DNA of 64,000 nucleotides, taken from assembly GCA_016191285.1 (NCBI GenBank), contig JACPPA010000016.1, positions 1-64,000 on the forward strand, in the 5' to 3' direction. Shown in pieces: positions 45,996-54,212 of the stretch (its first letter is position 1; every line of letters begins with the position of its first letter). The notes under the pieces are model-generated. The model was given only the letters and a program-made list of their open reading frames with translations, was not told where the DNA came from and made no database searches. A program made the translations under genes and the position numbers. This DNA is from Gammaproteobacteria bacterium. Lineage in GTDB: Bacteria > Pseudomonadota > Gammaproteobacteria > Ga0077536.

Positions 45996-46011
45996 TGGCA
46001 TCAAAGTTGCC
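45996..46011 (+). promoter_or_regulatory. Sigma54 promoter of the Nudix/monooxygenase unit
   Basis: TGGCATCAAAGTTGCC, GG-N10-GC, close to TGGCACG-N4-TTGCW. The start would be near 46023, about 135 bases before the Nudix gene at 46157. Confidence 0.75.
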
Positions 46012-46156
46012 TGTCCTCTGACGTCCCGTGACCACCGCGGCTACTTCGGAAGGAGGCTGTGGTACCACCAAGGCAGAGTTTAGAGGCCCTCAATAGGGAA
46101 CACCCAAACACTTCGCGTTCCCCTGACCAGTCCGAAAAGCTGAGTGGAGAGACAAG

Positions 46157-46756
46157 ATGAAAACCATTGCGGCGGCGATTCCCAATATGGGCTCAAGCAT
46201 GCCGCCCGCTTGGGCAGTACGTAGCTCACAGGAGATTTACAACAACGGGTTTTTTCGACTGCGGCGCGATTGTTGTGCGCTCACACAAATTCCGGCCGCC
46301 ACCACCGATCTTTACGTACTCGAGATGCCCGATTGTGTCAGTGTCGTGCCGATCACACCGGACGGGGAGATCATTCTGATTGATCAATATCGGCACGGTG
46401 TTGCGCAATGGGTCCTCGAATGCCCCGGAGGCTCCATTAAATCAGACCACGACGACCCCGCCAGTGCGGCTGCACGCGAGTTACGCGAGGAGACGGGTTA
46501 CGCCGCAGGCGAACTCGAGTATCTGGGGACTCACCACTTGAATCCGAGCGGACAGACCAGCCAGGTCCATACGTTTCTGGCGCATGACTGCCGTGTGGAT
46601 AGTGGTGCCGCGTTAGAGCCTTTCGAGGATCTCAGCATATGTGTGGTGACTCGTGCAGAACTTCGCGCGTTGTTGCAGAACAGCGCCAGATTCCAGACCA
46701 GTACGCTCGCCTCTTTGATGTTAGTTCTCGTGAGTTCCCAATGGAAAATGACGTGA
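46157..46756 (+). CDS. Nudix hydrolase (ADP-ribose pyrophosphatase-like)
   Basis: 199 residues. The Nudix box is GGSIKSDHDDPASAAARELR followed by EETGY (about 94-118); the REL-x-EE-x-G core is intact although the first half has a slightly unusual acidic insertion. SVVPITPDGEIILIDQYRHG and WVLECPGG give the preceding strands as in ADP-ribose pyrophosphatases. Nudix enzymes hydrolyse nucleoside diphosphate derivatives; flavin or CoA derivatives would fit the neighbourhood but are not shown. It is the first gene after the sigma54 promoter at 45996, followed by a flavin monooxygenase. Confidence 0.82.
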   Translation: MKTIAAAIPNMGSSMPPAWAVRSSQEIYNNGFFRLRRDCCALTQIPAATTDLYVLEMPDCVSVVPITPDGEIILIDQYRHGVAQWVLECPGGSIKSDHDDPASAAARELREETGYAAGELEYLGTHHLNPSGQTSQVHTFLAHDCRVDSGAALEPFEDLSICVVTRAELRALLQNSARFQTSTLASLMLVLVSSQWKMT

Positions 46757-46887
46757 GACCTCGGCGCTATCCGGTGCCGACGTTAGCAAGGTACAAAAGT
46801 ATCGCCGCGTGCCACCCTGTGGCTGCGATGCCGCAGCAGTAGACCACAACAGTCGTGCGCCGTGCACGAATCGCTGGAGCCATTGGC

Positions 46888-48213
46888 ATGACCAAAAAAT
46901 TTCACCTCGCCCAGTACACCATGCTGCCCGTGACCCACCACAGCACGGCCACCTGGAAACATCCGCGCACGATGAAAGGCGGGTGGGAGTTCGACCGGCC
47001 TGAGGTTTGGCAGCACGTTGCGCAAGTGTGCGAGAACGCGAAATTAGACTTCTTCTTTTCGGCAGATACCGAAGGCGTCTATTCCGATTATCAAAATAGC
47101 TGGCGGCCGGCTGTGCGCTATGCGGCGCAGGTGCCCTGTTTCGACACCGGCACTATTATGTGCTGGCTCGCCGCTGCTACTCGGCACATCGGCATCGTGC
47201 AGACGGTCTCGACGGCGGCGATCCCTCCTTACCTGATTGCCCGCCGAATGGCGACGTTCGATCATCTCTCACGCGGACGCGCCGGCATCAATATCGTGAC
47301 GGCGTTTCATAAGAACGCGACGCGTAACCTCAGTCTCGCCGACAGCTATCATCTCCAGCACGATAACCGCTATGACCGCGCGGATGAATTCATGGAAGTG
47401 TGCTACCGGTTATGGGACAGCTGGGATCCCGACGCGGTAGTCCAGAACGTCGAAGGCGACATGTTCGCCGATCCGTCAAAGGTGCACGCGATCGATTTTC
47501 ATGGCGAGTACTTCCAAGTGGCGGGTCCGCTCAACATACACCGCTCGCCGCAAGGGCGCCCGCTGATCGTGCAGGCCGGTCAGTCCAAACGCGGTACCGA
47601 GTTCGCAGCTCAGCATGCCGAAGCCGTATTTTCGATTCAACGAGACCGACAGGGCATGAAGGGCTACTACGATGGTCTCAAGGAGGAAATGGTTCGCGTC
47701 GGTCGCAATCCCGATCACTGCAAGGTGTTCTTTGGCGTACAGGTGTTCGTGGGCGAAACAACGGATATCGCCCGCGAAAAGGCCGCCTTGCACAATGCAA
47801 TGGTCAGTCCCGAAGCGGGGCTCACGATGCTCTCGGGTCATCTGGCTCACGACTTGGCGGTCGAAGATCTTGATGCAGTCGCTGCGCACCTGAAAGTGCA
47901 AGGGCTGCAAGGCCTGATCGACGCGTATCGCGACAGCGGCACAGAAAGAGATATTACCTTGCGTGACATGGCTCGGACCCACGGGATCAGTGTCAGCGTC
48001 CCGCAAGTGGCCGGCAGCGCCGCGGAGATAGCCGACTGGATGGCGGACACCATCGATGCGGTGGGTGGCGATGGATTCCTGCTGTCGCCAGCCTATGTAC
48101 CCGGATCGATTGTCGAATTTTGCGAATTGGTCGTCCCTGAGTTGCAGAAGCGCGGACGTGTACGGCGTGGCTACGGCGACGGGACCCTACGCGACAACCT
48201 GCTCGCTTTTTGA
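46888..48213 (+). CDS. FMN-dependent luciferase-like monooxygenase (NtaA/DszA family)
   Basis: 441 residues, the same length as and a close paralog of the protein at 18022-19347 (MTKKFHLAQYTMLPVTHHST, FFFSADTEGVYSDYQNSW, FDHLSRGRAGINIVTAFHKN, VQAGQSKRGTEFAAQHAEAV, GDGFLLSPAYVPGS, final LRDNLLAF). The start at 46888 is fixed by that similarity. An acyl-CoA dehydrogenase gene follows with 38 bp between, where the 18 kb copy is followed by a DszC-like gene, so the two copies probably work in different pathways. Confidence 0.87.
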   Translation: MTKKFHLAQYTMLPVTHHSTATWKHPRTMKGGWEFDRPEVWQHVAQVCENAKLDFFFSADTEGVYSDYQNSWRPAVRYAAQVPCFDTGTIMCWLAAATRHIGIVQTVSTAAIPPYLIARRMATFDHLSRGRAGINIVTAFHKNATRNLSLADSYHLQHDNRYDRADEFMEVCYRLWDSWDPDAVVQNVEGDMFADPSKVHAIDFHGEYFQVAGPLNIHRSPQGRPLIVQAGQSKRGTEFAAQHAEAVFSIQRDRQGMKGYYDGLKEEMVRVGRNPDHCKVFFGVQVFVGETTDIAREKAALHNAMVSPEAGLTMLSGHLAHDLAVEDLDAVAAHLKVQGLQGLIDAYRDSGTERDITLRDMARTHGISVSVPQVAGSAAEIADWMADTIDAVGGDGFLLSPAYVPGSIVEFCELVVPELQKRGRVRRGYGDGTLRDNLLAF

Positions 48214-48251
48214 CCGCGGCACGCAATTACCCAAGGCAAGAGGGTAACCCG

Positions 48252-49409
48252 GTGTTGATAGGCTACGAGGAAACGGATGAGCGCCGGATGCTGCGCGAGA
48301 CAGTGCGTGCTTTCGCCGAAAACGAAATCCGGCCGCAACTCCCACAAGCAGAGCTGGAACAGCGCTTTCCGCTGCCCTTGTTGAAGCAGATGGGCGACCT
48401 CGGTTTACTCGGAGTGAATGGCCCGGAGGCATATGGCGGCGGTGGCCTTGGTATGGTCGAAGCCGTCATTGTCACCGAAGAGATTGGCCGGATCAGCATC
48501 GGCTTCTCCTCGGGAATGCTGGTTGCGGGCTACATCAAGCCCGGTGCAATCTGGGCCGTGGGAACCGACGAGCAGAAAGCCAAATATGTCACGCCGGCAT
48601 TACGGGGTGAGTCCATCACTGCGTTTGGTGCGTCGGAGGCGAGCGCGGGCAACGATATCCGGGGGATCCGTACGGTTGCGCGCGACATGGGTGACCATTT
48701 CGTCATCAATGGGCATAAGACCTTCAATACGATGGGGCCGGTCGCCTCATCGGAGATTATTTTGGCTTATCTCGAGCGTGACGAAGAGAAAGCGCGGCCC
48801 ATGGTCTTTCTAATGGTCGATACTGATACGCCCGGCGTGGCAATCGTTCGTGTACGCAAGCACGCCTTCAAGTGCAGTGATATGGGTGAAGTGTTCCTGA
48901 GTGACGTCAAGGTACCGAAGGAAAATCTACTCGGAGACGAAACCGGCGCAGCGCGTGGTGAATTGATGCGGATCTTCGATGGCGAGCGGATCCTGGTTGC
49001 TGCGCGCAGCATCGGGCTTGCGCAAGCGGCGTACGAGCTTGCGCTTAAGCAGGTCGGTGTACGTGAACAATTCGGCCGCCCAATCGGCGAATTCCAGGGA
49101 ACCGGCTTCAAGCTTGCCGAGATGCTGAGCGAAATCAAGGCGGCGCGCCTGCTCACCTACGCCGCAGCGTCCTATTACGACCAGCAGGTCGAGCACAAGC
49201 TCGACACAGCAGCCGCTAAGCTCTTTGCGATTCAAGTCGCTGAACGCTGCGCCAGCGCGTGTCTGCAGATCCACGGTGGCTGGGGTTTGATCGAGGGTGT
49301 CAACGATGAGGTGGTGCGCAATTTCATGGATTCCCGTGTGTCTCTGGTCACCACGGGCAGCGTCGAAGTGCAGAAGCAGATCATTTGTCGTCTGCTTGGG
49401 GTCATGTAG
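48252..49409 (+). CDS. Acyl-CoA dehydrogenase
   Basis: 385 residues from GTG 48252, with AGAGGG in front; a TTG at 48210 overlapping the previous stop would add 14 residues. Features: GDLGLLGVNGPEAYGGGGLG, FGASEASAGNDIRGIRTVAR, VREQFGRPIGEFQGTGFKLA and QIHGGWGLIEGVNDEVVRNF. The C-terminal loop that usually carries the catalytic Glu (YEGT) reads LVTTGSVEVQK, so Glu is absent there. It belongs to the unit of the monooxygenase before it. Confidence 0.83.
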   Translation: MLIGYEETDERRMLRETVRAFAENEIRPQLPQAELEQRFPLPLLKQMGDLGLLGVNGPEAYGGGGLGMVEAVIVTEEIGRISIGFSSGMLVAGYIKPGAIWAVGTDEQKAKYVTPALRGESITAFGASEASAGNDIRGIRTVARDMGDHFVINGHKTFNTMGPVASSEIILAYLERDEEKARPMVFLMVDTDTPGVAIVRVRKHAFKCSDMGEVFLSDVKVPKENLLGDETGAARGELMRIFDGERILVAARSIGLAQAAYELALKQVGVREQFGRPIGEFQGTGFKLAEMLSEIKAARLLTYAAASYYDQQVEHKLDTAAAKLFAIQVAERCASACLQIHGGWGLIEGVNDEVVRNFMDSRVSLVTTGSVEVQKQIICRLLGVM

Positions 49410-49476
49410 GCCGATTGGTAGCAACTATTTCGTCGACTACGATCACATCAGCACGCGGCATGCGGTCCGGGAGTGT

Positions 49477-49508
49477 CTGGGTCAATTGCTACCACGCCAT
49501 TGACCCAG
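49477..49508. terminator. Hairpin after the acyl-CoA dehydrogenase gene
   Basis: CTGGGTCAAT (49477-49486) and ATTGACCCAG (49499-49508) form a perfect 10-bp stem around a 12-base loop, 70 bp after a stop codon. No T-run follows, so termination is uncertain. A second arm pair, TGGTAGCAA (49416-49424) and TTGCTACCA (49486-49494), overlaps it. Confidence 0.45.
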
Positions 49509-49613
49509 CCGTATCTTTCCGCGGGCGACCGCAACAACGGTGATGGGCAAGACTCATGGGTGCAATTGTGTGCAGCGGCACATCAAGAATAAGGCGGTCT
49601 GGATGCTTTCCCT

Positions 49614-50876
49614 ATGAATACAACTGACGCAGCGAGTATGACCAAGGCAGTGAAACCGCTCGACGGGGTCCGGGTGCTCGATCTGACGCGTTATCTGGCC
49701 GGACCGTATTGCACTATGTTACTGGCCGGTCTCGGTGCCGAGGTGATCAAAATTGAACCGCCAGGCCGCGGCGATATTTATCGTACACGCGCGCCGTTCG
49801 TCGGACCCCGTGGCTGCCACGCCACGCGCCAAACCGCCGAGGATGTCGGGATCGGTCTGGTGCATCGCGCACGCAACAAGAAGAGCATCACGCTCAACCT
49901 GCATGAGGCTGCGGGTCGAGAGTTGTTCAAGACGTTGTGTCGCCAGGCGGATGTGGTGGTCGAGAACTATTCCCCCGGTGTGATGGACCAAATGGATTGC
50001 AGTTACCACACGCTGTCCGCACTCAATCCGCGTTTGATCCTCTGCTCAATCAGTGGCTTCGGCCAGACTGGCCCGCTCAGCGACTGGCGCGCCTACGATC
50101 CCGTCATACAGGGCATGAGCGGACTAATGTCGATCACCGGGTACGCAGGCAACCCACCGGTGCGTTGCGGGGCCGCCGTCGCGGATACCGTGGCGCCACT
50201 GGTCGCAGTCATTGGGGTGCTTGCCGCCTTGATGCGCCGCGGAATCACCGGCAAAGGAGACTGGGTTGACGTGTCCATGCTCGATGCGCTGACCTTTGTG
50301 ATGCCCGAGGTCTTGGAGTACTTCCAGGGTGGCGGGTTGCAGGTGCCTATGGAGAATCGCCATCCCGGCGGGGCGCCCTTCAATAGCTTCCAAGCGGCTG
50401 ACGGTCATGTCTATATCGCAACCATCACCGACGACGACTGGCAGACCTTGCTGAAGGCGATGAGTCGCACTGAGTATCTCGATGATCCGCGATTTCAGCA
50501 CCTCGCCGATCGGCAGGCGCACCTAGAAGATCTCGAGGCGATTGTTGCAAGCTGGGTGGCGCCGCAGAAGCGCGACGCGGTGGTCGCCACCTTGCAGCAG
50601 AATAAGGTCGCGTGCGGCCCAGTGCTGAGTATCGAGGAGGTGCTCAGCAGCAAACAACTTCAAGCGCGCGCTATGCTGGTTGATCTTGACCTGCCTGGCG
50701 GAGGCAAGGTGCCGGGCGTGCACGGCCTGGGGATCCCGATTCACTTCGCCAACGATCCGCTTGCATTTGATCAGCCGGCGCCACAGCTCGGGGCGCATAA
50801 CGGTGAGATCTTCAGAGACCTGGCCGGTCTTGATCAACAGCAACTCGACGAGCTTGCCGCACAAGGCGTCATCTGA
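49614..50876 (+). CDS. Class III (CaiB/BaiF family) CoA-transferase
   Basis: 420 residues. Family features: GVRVLDLTRYLAGPYCTMLL, GAEVIKIEPPGRGD, HRARNKKSITLNLHEAAGRE, ADVVVENYSPGVMDQM (the catalytic-Asp region lies around the conserved E-N-Y/F-x-P-G stretch), and SGFGQTGPLSDWRAYDPVIQ. Transfers CoA between a carboxylic acid and a CoA donor, activating a substrate acid without ATP. An acyl-CoA dehydrogenase gene follows 81 bp downstream, forming an activate-then-dehydrogenate pair like the one at 59.7-62 kb. Confidence 0.88.
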   Translation: MNTTDAASMTKAVKPLDGVRVLDLTRYLAGPYCTMLLAGLGAEVIKIEPPGRGDIYRTRAPFVGPRGCHATRQTAEDVGIGLVHRARNKKSITLNLHEAAGRELFKTLCRQADVVVENYSPGVMDQMDCSYHTLSALNPRLILCSISGFGQTGPLSDWRAYDPVIQGMSGLMSITGYAGNPPVRCGAAVADTVAPLVAVIGVLAALMRRGITGKGDWVDVSMLDALTFVMPEVLEYFQGGGLQVPMENRHPGGAPFNSFQAADGHVYIATITDDDWQTLLKAMSRTEYLDDPRFQHLADRQAHLEDLEAIVASWVAPQKRDAVVATLQQNKVACGPVLSIEEVLSSKQLQARAMLVDLDLPGGGKVPGVHGLGIPIHFANDPLAFDQPAPQLGAHNGEIFRDLAGLDQQQLDELAAQGVI

Positions 50877-50957
50877 ATGGGCGGCAAGCACTGATGACAC
50901 ATCACAAATTGATCGTCGAGAACGCTTCTGGCGGTTCATACGAAGAAGGACCCATTC

Positions 50958-52133
50958 ATGGATTTCTCTCTATCGGAAGAGGCGCAAGCCATTCGTTCAG
51001 CGGCCGCGCGTTTCGCGCACGAGCGCGTCGCGCCGGCCGTAAAAGCCTATCGTGCAAGTAACGAGATGCCCCTTGCGTTGATACGCGAATTCGCCGACCT
51101 CGGTTATCTCGGGGGCGTGATCCCTGAAGCCTGGGGTGGTGCGGGGATGTCATTCGAAAGCCTGGTCGCAATGGTCGAGGAAATTTCCACCGTCGATCAT
51201 GTCTTCGCCGGCCAGATCTCGCATCCTTCAGGGTTGCTCGGTATCGGGCTGTTGCGGTATGGCAGCGATGCACAGAAAGACGAAATTCTGCGCCCGCTGT
51301 GCGCAGGGGCAATCCGCGGGGCGGTTGCGATGTCGGAGCCACAGGGCGGCTCAGATGTCGCCAACATGACCACGGTCGCGCGCAAAGATGGGGGTGACTA
51401 CCTGCTGCGCGGACAGAAGCTGTTTGTCAGTCATACCGACCATGCCAATTTTATCCTGACCTTTGCGCGTCTCTATGATGCGCCAGACCGCGCTGGGATT
51501 TGCGCGTTTATTGTCGATCGCAACGCGGCAGGTCTGGTCACGACGCCAATTGATGACGTTGGCGTGTTATTGCCGCATTCCTTCGTGCAGGTGCACTACG
51601 ATGATTTGCGGGTACCAGCCGCGCGGCGCCTGGGTGCGGAAGGTGAGGGGCTGCGCGTGGCGATGTGTGCACTGGAGTCAGGCCGTATGGCGCTCGCCGC
51701 AAGATGTTGCGGAGCGGTGCGGCATTGCCTAGAGAGCGCGACCGCATACGCGCGTGATCGTACGGTATTTGGCAGTGCCATCGGTCGCTACCAAATGATC
51801 CAGCAAAAGCTTGCCGATCTCGCGATCGGGTTGACCAGCGCGCGCCTGCTGCTCTACCGGTTGGCGTGGCTCAAGGACCAGGGCATTGAGAGTGCGCGCA
51901 CCGAGTCCGCGATGGCGAAAGTGCTGGCCACCGAACTACTGGAACGCGCGGCATCCGAAGCGATTCAGATCTTTGGCGGCTATGGGTTAACCGCAGATTA
52001 TCCGTGGGTGCAGTATCTCAAGGACTCGAAGGCGTTTCAGGTCGCTGAAGGCACGAGCGAAATCCAGCGCATGCTTATTGCGGAAGCGGTGCTGGGCTAT
52101 CGCGAACAGGGGCGCTTCCAATTAGTGAGTTGA
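50958..52133 (+). CDS. Acyl-CoA dehydrogenase
   Basis: 391 residues. FAD-dependent dehydrogenase with DFSLSEEAQAIRSAAARFAH, GVIPEAWGGAGMSFE, SEPQGGSDVANMTTVARKDG and QIFGGYGLTADYPWVQYLKD. The catalytic loop FQVAEGTSEIQRM keeps the Glu of medium-chain-type enzymes, unlike several paralogs in this window. It follows the class III CoA-transferase and probably acts on the acid that enzyme activates. The next gene is convergent, 31 bp away. Confidence 0.87.
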   Translation: MDFSLSEEAQAIRSAAARFAHERVAPAVKAYRASNEMPLALIREFADLGYLGGVIPEAWGGAGMSFESLVAMVEEISTVDHVFAGQISHPSGLLGIGLLRYGSDAQKDEILRPLCAGAIRGAVAMSEPQGGSDVANMTTVARKDGGDYLLRGQKLFVSHTDHANFILTFARLYDAPDRAGICAFIVDRNAAGLVTTPIDDVGVLLPHSFVQVHYDDLRVPAARRLGAEGEGLRVAMCALESGRMALAARCCGAVRHCLESATAYARDRTVFGSAIGRYQMIQQKLADLAIGLTSARLLLYRLAWLKDQGIESARTESAMAKVLATELLERAASEAIQIFGGYGLTADYPWVQYLKDSKAFQVAEGTSEIQRMLIAEAVLGYREQGRFQLVS

Positions 52134-52164
52134 TTGGTCGCAACGCATGCCGAGCGAGCACCGG

Positions 52165-53664
52165 TCAAAGCTGTACGCCGCGACGGCTTCGCGCGTAGGC
52201 GATGCCATAACGCTTGAGCTTACGAATGACCGTCGTGCGGTGGACCTCGAGTTGCCGGGCCATTTCGTAGACATCTCCACCACAACATTCGGCCAGGCTG
52301 CGGAGCTGTGCAGCCTCGACGGCGTTCTCGCTGCGCGTTTCGGTAATAGATGATGGGTGCGGTGCTGCCGTGTGCAACGCAGCCCGCGGGTCCTGGTCGT
52401 GCGCAAGCAGCAGCTGCGCGGCTTCGGGCGGTATCGTGACCTGCATCAGTGGATCGGAATCGGGCGTGTATTCGAGGGCGATCTGCCAGATGAGATTTTT
52501 GATCTCGCGGACATTGCCGGGCAGCGGTAATGTTGTGAAGGCTTCGACGAGCGCGGGGTGCAATGAGAGATTGGTGCCGTTCGCTTCATTGAATTCCATC
52601 AAGAAATGATTCGCTAACGGCGGGATATCATCCGTCCGTTGTCGAAGCGGCGTGATGTGTATGGTGCTCATTGCCAAACGGTAGAACAAATCAACGCGCA
52701 TGACCCGGCCGGCGCGCAACTCTTCGGCATCTCTATTGGTGGCGGCGATAATGCGCAGGTCGGTTTTCTGCCAGCGCTCAGCGCCAAGTCTCCGTACGGT
52801 ATGGTCCTCTATTACTGACAGTAACTTGGCTTGCATCGCGATGGGGAGCTCAGTGATTTCGTCGAGGAACAAGGTACCGCCTTCAGCGATTTCGATGAGG
52901 CCGCGGCGCCCTTTTCGACTGGCGCCCGAAAACGAACCTTCCACATAGCCAAACAACTCGGCTTCGATCAATGACTCTGGCAGACATGCGCAGTTGACGT
53001 GGATAAGCGGTCCTTGCGCACGCGCGCTCGTACGATGGAGGTAAGTCGCCAGCAGGTTTTTTCCAACGCCGGTTTCGCCAGTAATCAACACTGTACTGTC
53101 CATGCGTGCGACCTTCGAAGCCCGCTCGAGTATCTGCTGCATGCTGCTACTCGCATAGACCACGCTGTGCGCATTTTTTACAGGGTGCAGTATATCGAGT
53201 TGATCTCGGTACAGATTCGTGAGCTTTTCCAACTCCGCAATCCGCTTCCTGCCTTCGTCGAGCGCGCTCGTATCGCGCTGAGTGAAGACGGCATACAGCG
53301 GATTTCCGGCACTGTCCGGGATGATCTTGCCGATGTACAGCATCCGAGTGCCGTTTTTGAAAACCATATAACCGGGAGACGCATAAGAGGCAAGATCGCG
53401 TCGAATGCGGCGGAGGTCGTCGATACCACGATCGCTATAGCCACCGAATTCAGTGGTCTGGATGGTTGCGACCGTGGGCAAAGTGGCGATCTCGCTGATG
53501 TTGAGACCGATCATCTGTTCACGCGGAGTGCCCAGAATCTCGCAGGCCTTGTTGTTCGCCCAGACGAGCGTGGCGGCGCGATCGTAAATGGTGACACCAT
53601 CGTCCAGTGCGTCCAGCACCTGTCGCCAATTATCGTTCAAAAGCAGTTCGGTGTTTGATTTCAT
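52165..53664 (-). CDS. Sigma54-dependent transcriptional activator with PAS domain
   Basis: 499 residues from MKSNTELLLNDNWRQVLDAL (53664); the frame is open to 53793. A PAS-like sensor (about 15-140: VTIYDRAATLVWANNKACEI, GYMVFKNGTRMLYIG) and a linker helix precede the AAA+ domain: Walker A GETGVGKNLLA, Walker B GGTLFLDEI, GNVREIKNLIW. The sigma54-contact loop reads GSFSGA in place of GAFTGA. A Fis-type HTH ends the protein (YEMARQLEVHRTTVIRKLKR). It is the only such activator in the window and lies next to TGTGCA repeats, so it is the candidate regulator of the sigma54 promoters listed here. Confidence 0.9.
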   Translation of the reverse strand: MKSNTELLLNDNWRQVLDALDDGVTIYDRAATLVWANNKACEILGTPREQMIGLNISEIATLPTVATIQTTEFGGYSDRGIDDLRRIRRDLASYASPGYMVFKNGTRMLYIGKIIPDSAGNPLYAVFTQRDTSALDEGRKRIAELEKLTNLYRDQLDILHPVKNAHSVVYASSSMQQILERASKVARMDSTVLITGETGVGKNLLATYLHRTSARAQGPLIHVNCACLPESLIEAELFGYVEGSFSGASRKGRRGLIEIAEGGTLFLDEITELPIAMQAKLLSVIEDHTVRRLGAERWQKTDLRIIAATNRDAEELRAGRVMRVDLFYRLAMSTIHITPLRQRTDDIPPLANHFLMEFNEANGTNLSLHPALVEAFTTLPLPGNVREIKNLIWQIALEYTPDSDPLMQVTIPPEAAQLLLAHDQDPRAALHTAAPHPSSITETRSENAVEAAQLRSLAECCGGDVYEMARQLEVHRTTVIRKLKRYGIAYARSRRGVQL

Positions 53665-53737
53665 ACCTTGCCGGTGGAATTGCCGTACGTACCGTAACAA
53701 TCCATTCTTTCGTGGTCCGGGCGGGGCTGGGCTTTCG

Positions 53738-53779
53738 TTGTGCAGTGCGTGCACACGTGCATCTGTGCAATGGGTGCAC
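53738..53779. promoter_or_regulatory. Activator-binding repeat cluster next to the sigma54 activator gene
   Basis: GTTGTGCAG (53738-53746), GTGCACACGTGCA (53749-53761), CTGTGCAA (53763-53770) and GTGCAC (53774-53779) follow in close order. The cluster lies 75 bp upstream of the activator gene and about 80 bp upstream of a weaker forward sigma54 element at 53857, so it may serve both autoregulation and the 54.2 kb unit. Confidence 0.65.
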
Positions 53780-53856
53780 GGGTCGCAGAACAATTCGCGA
53801 CGGTCGCAAACCTCTCCGGCCGTTTACCCATAGGCTGCACCGTAGCCAATACTTGA

Positions 53857-53872
53857 TGGAACAGATTATGCT
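53857..53872 (+). promoter_or_regulatory. Possible sigma54 promoter upstream of the 54.2 kb monooxygenase
   Basis: TGGAACAGATTATGCT has GG-N10-GC and a TGC -12 core but deviates at two -24 positions and one -12 position. A start near 53884 would leave a leader of about 330 bases that includes a transposase relic. Confidence 0.5.
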
Positions 53873-53930
53873 TAATAAATATGGATTGTCGACCTCCTTC
53901 GGCATTCGCACACACTGAGAATCGCGCACA

Positions 53931-54149
53931 ATGAACTGGCGAGGCAAGCCGTTGCATACCTACCAGACGGTGGTCAATCTGATCGCGGCAACAACGACAA
54001 GAACGGGCCTCGAAGTGCAGTGCGAACTCGACTCACGTGGCTACGACAAGGGGCGCAAGGTGTCCGACGCGGAAATGGATCTGGTCAGGATACGGCCGCA
54101 TCGATTTCACGGCGAGTGGAACTACACCATAGAGCCGCGCTCGCTGTAG
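53931..54149 (+). pseudogene. C-terminal relic of an ISAzo13-type transposase
   Basis: The frame reads MNWRGKPLHTYQTVVNLIAA, TTTRTGLEVQCELDSRGYDK, then GRKVSDAEMDLVRIRPHRFH and GEWNYTIEPR. This is the conserved C-terminal block of ISAzo13-family transposases (NWRGKPL, ATTT-TGL, KVSD-EM, FHGEWNYTI). The rest of the gene is missing and no inverted repeats were found. It lies between the activator-binding cluster and the monooxygenase gene. Confidence 0.78.
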
Positions 54150-54212
54150 AGCATGCCGAACCTGATCGACTTGTTTTGTCACGAGCCCTAACGCGACGAT
54201 TACAACCGGCAA

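Noticed and set aside
49585-49612. AGGCGGTCTGGATGCT before the CoA-transferase gene as a sigma54 promoter
   Set aside because: GG-N10-GC is present but both halves match poorly and the transcript would start at the start codon.
53936-53955. TGGCGAGGCAAGCCGTTGCA as a sigma54 promoter for the 54213 gene
   Set aside because: The GG and GC dinucleotides are separated by 9 or 14 bases, not 10, so the geometry is wrong.
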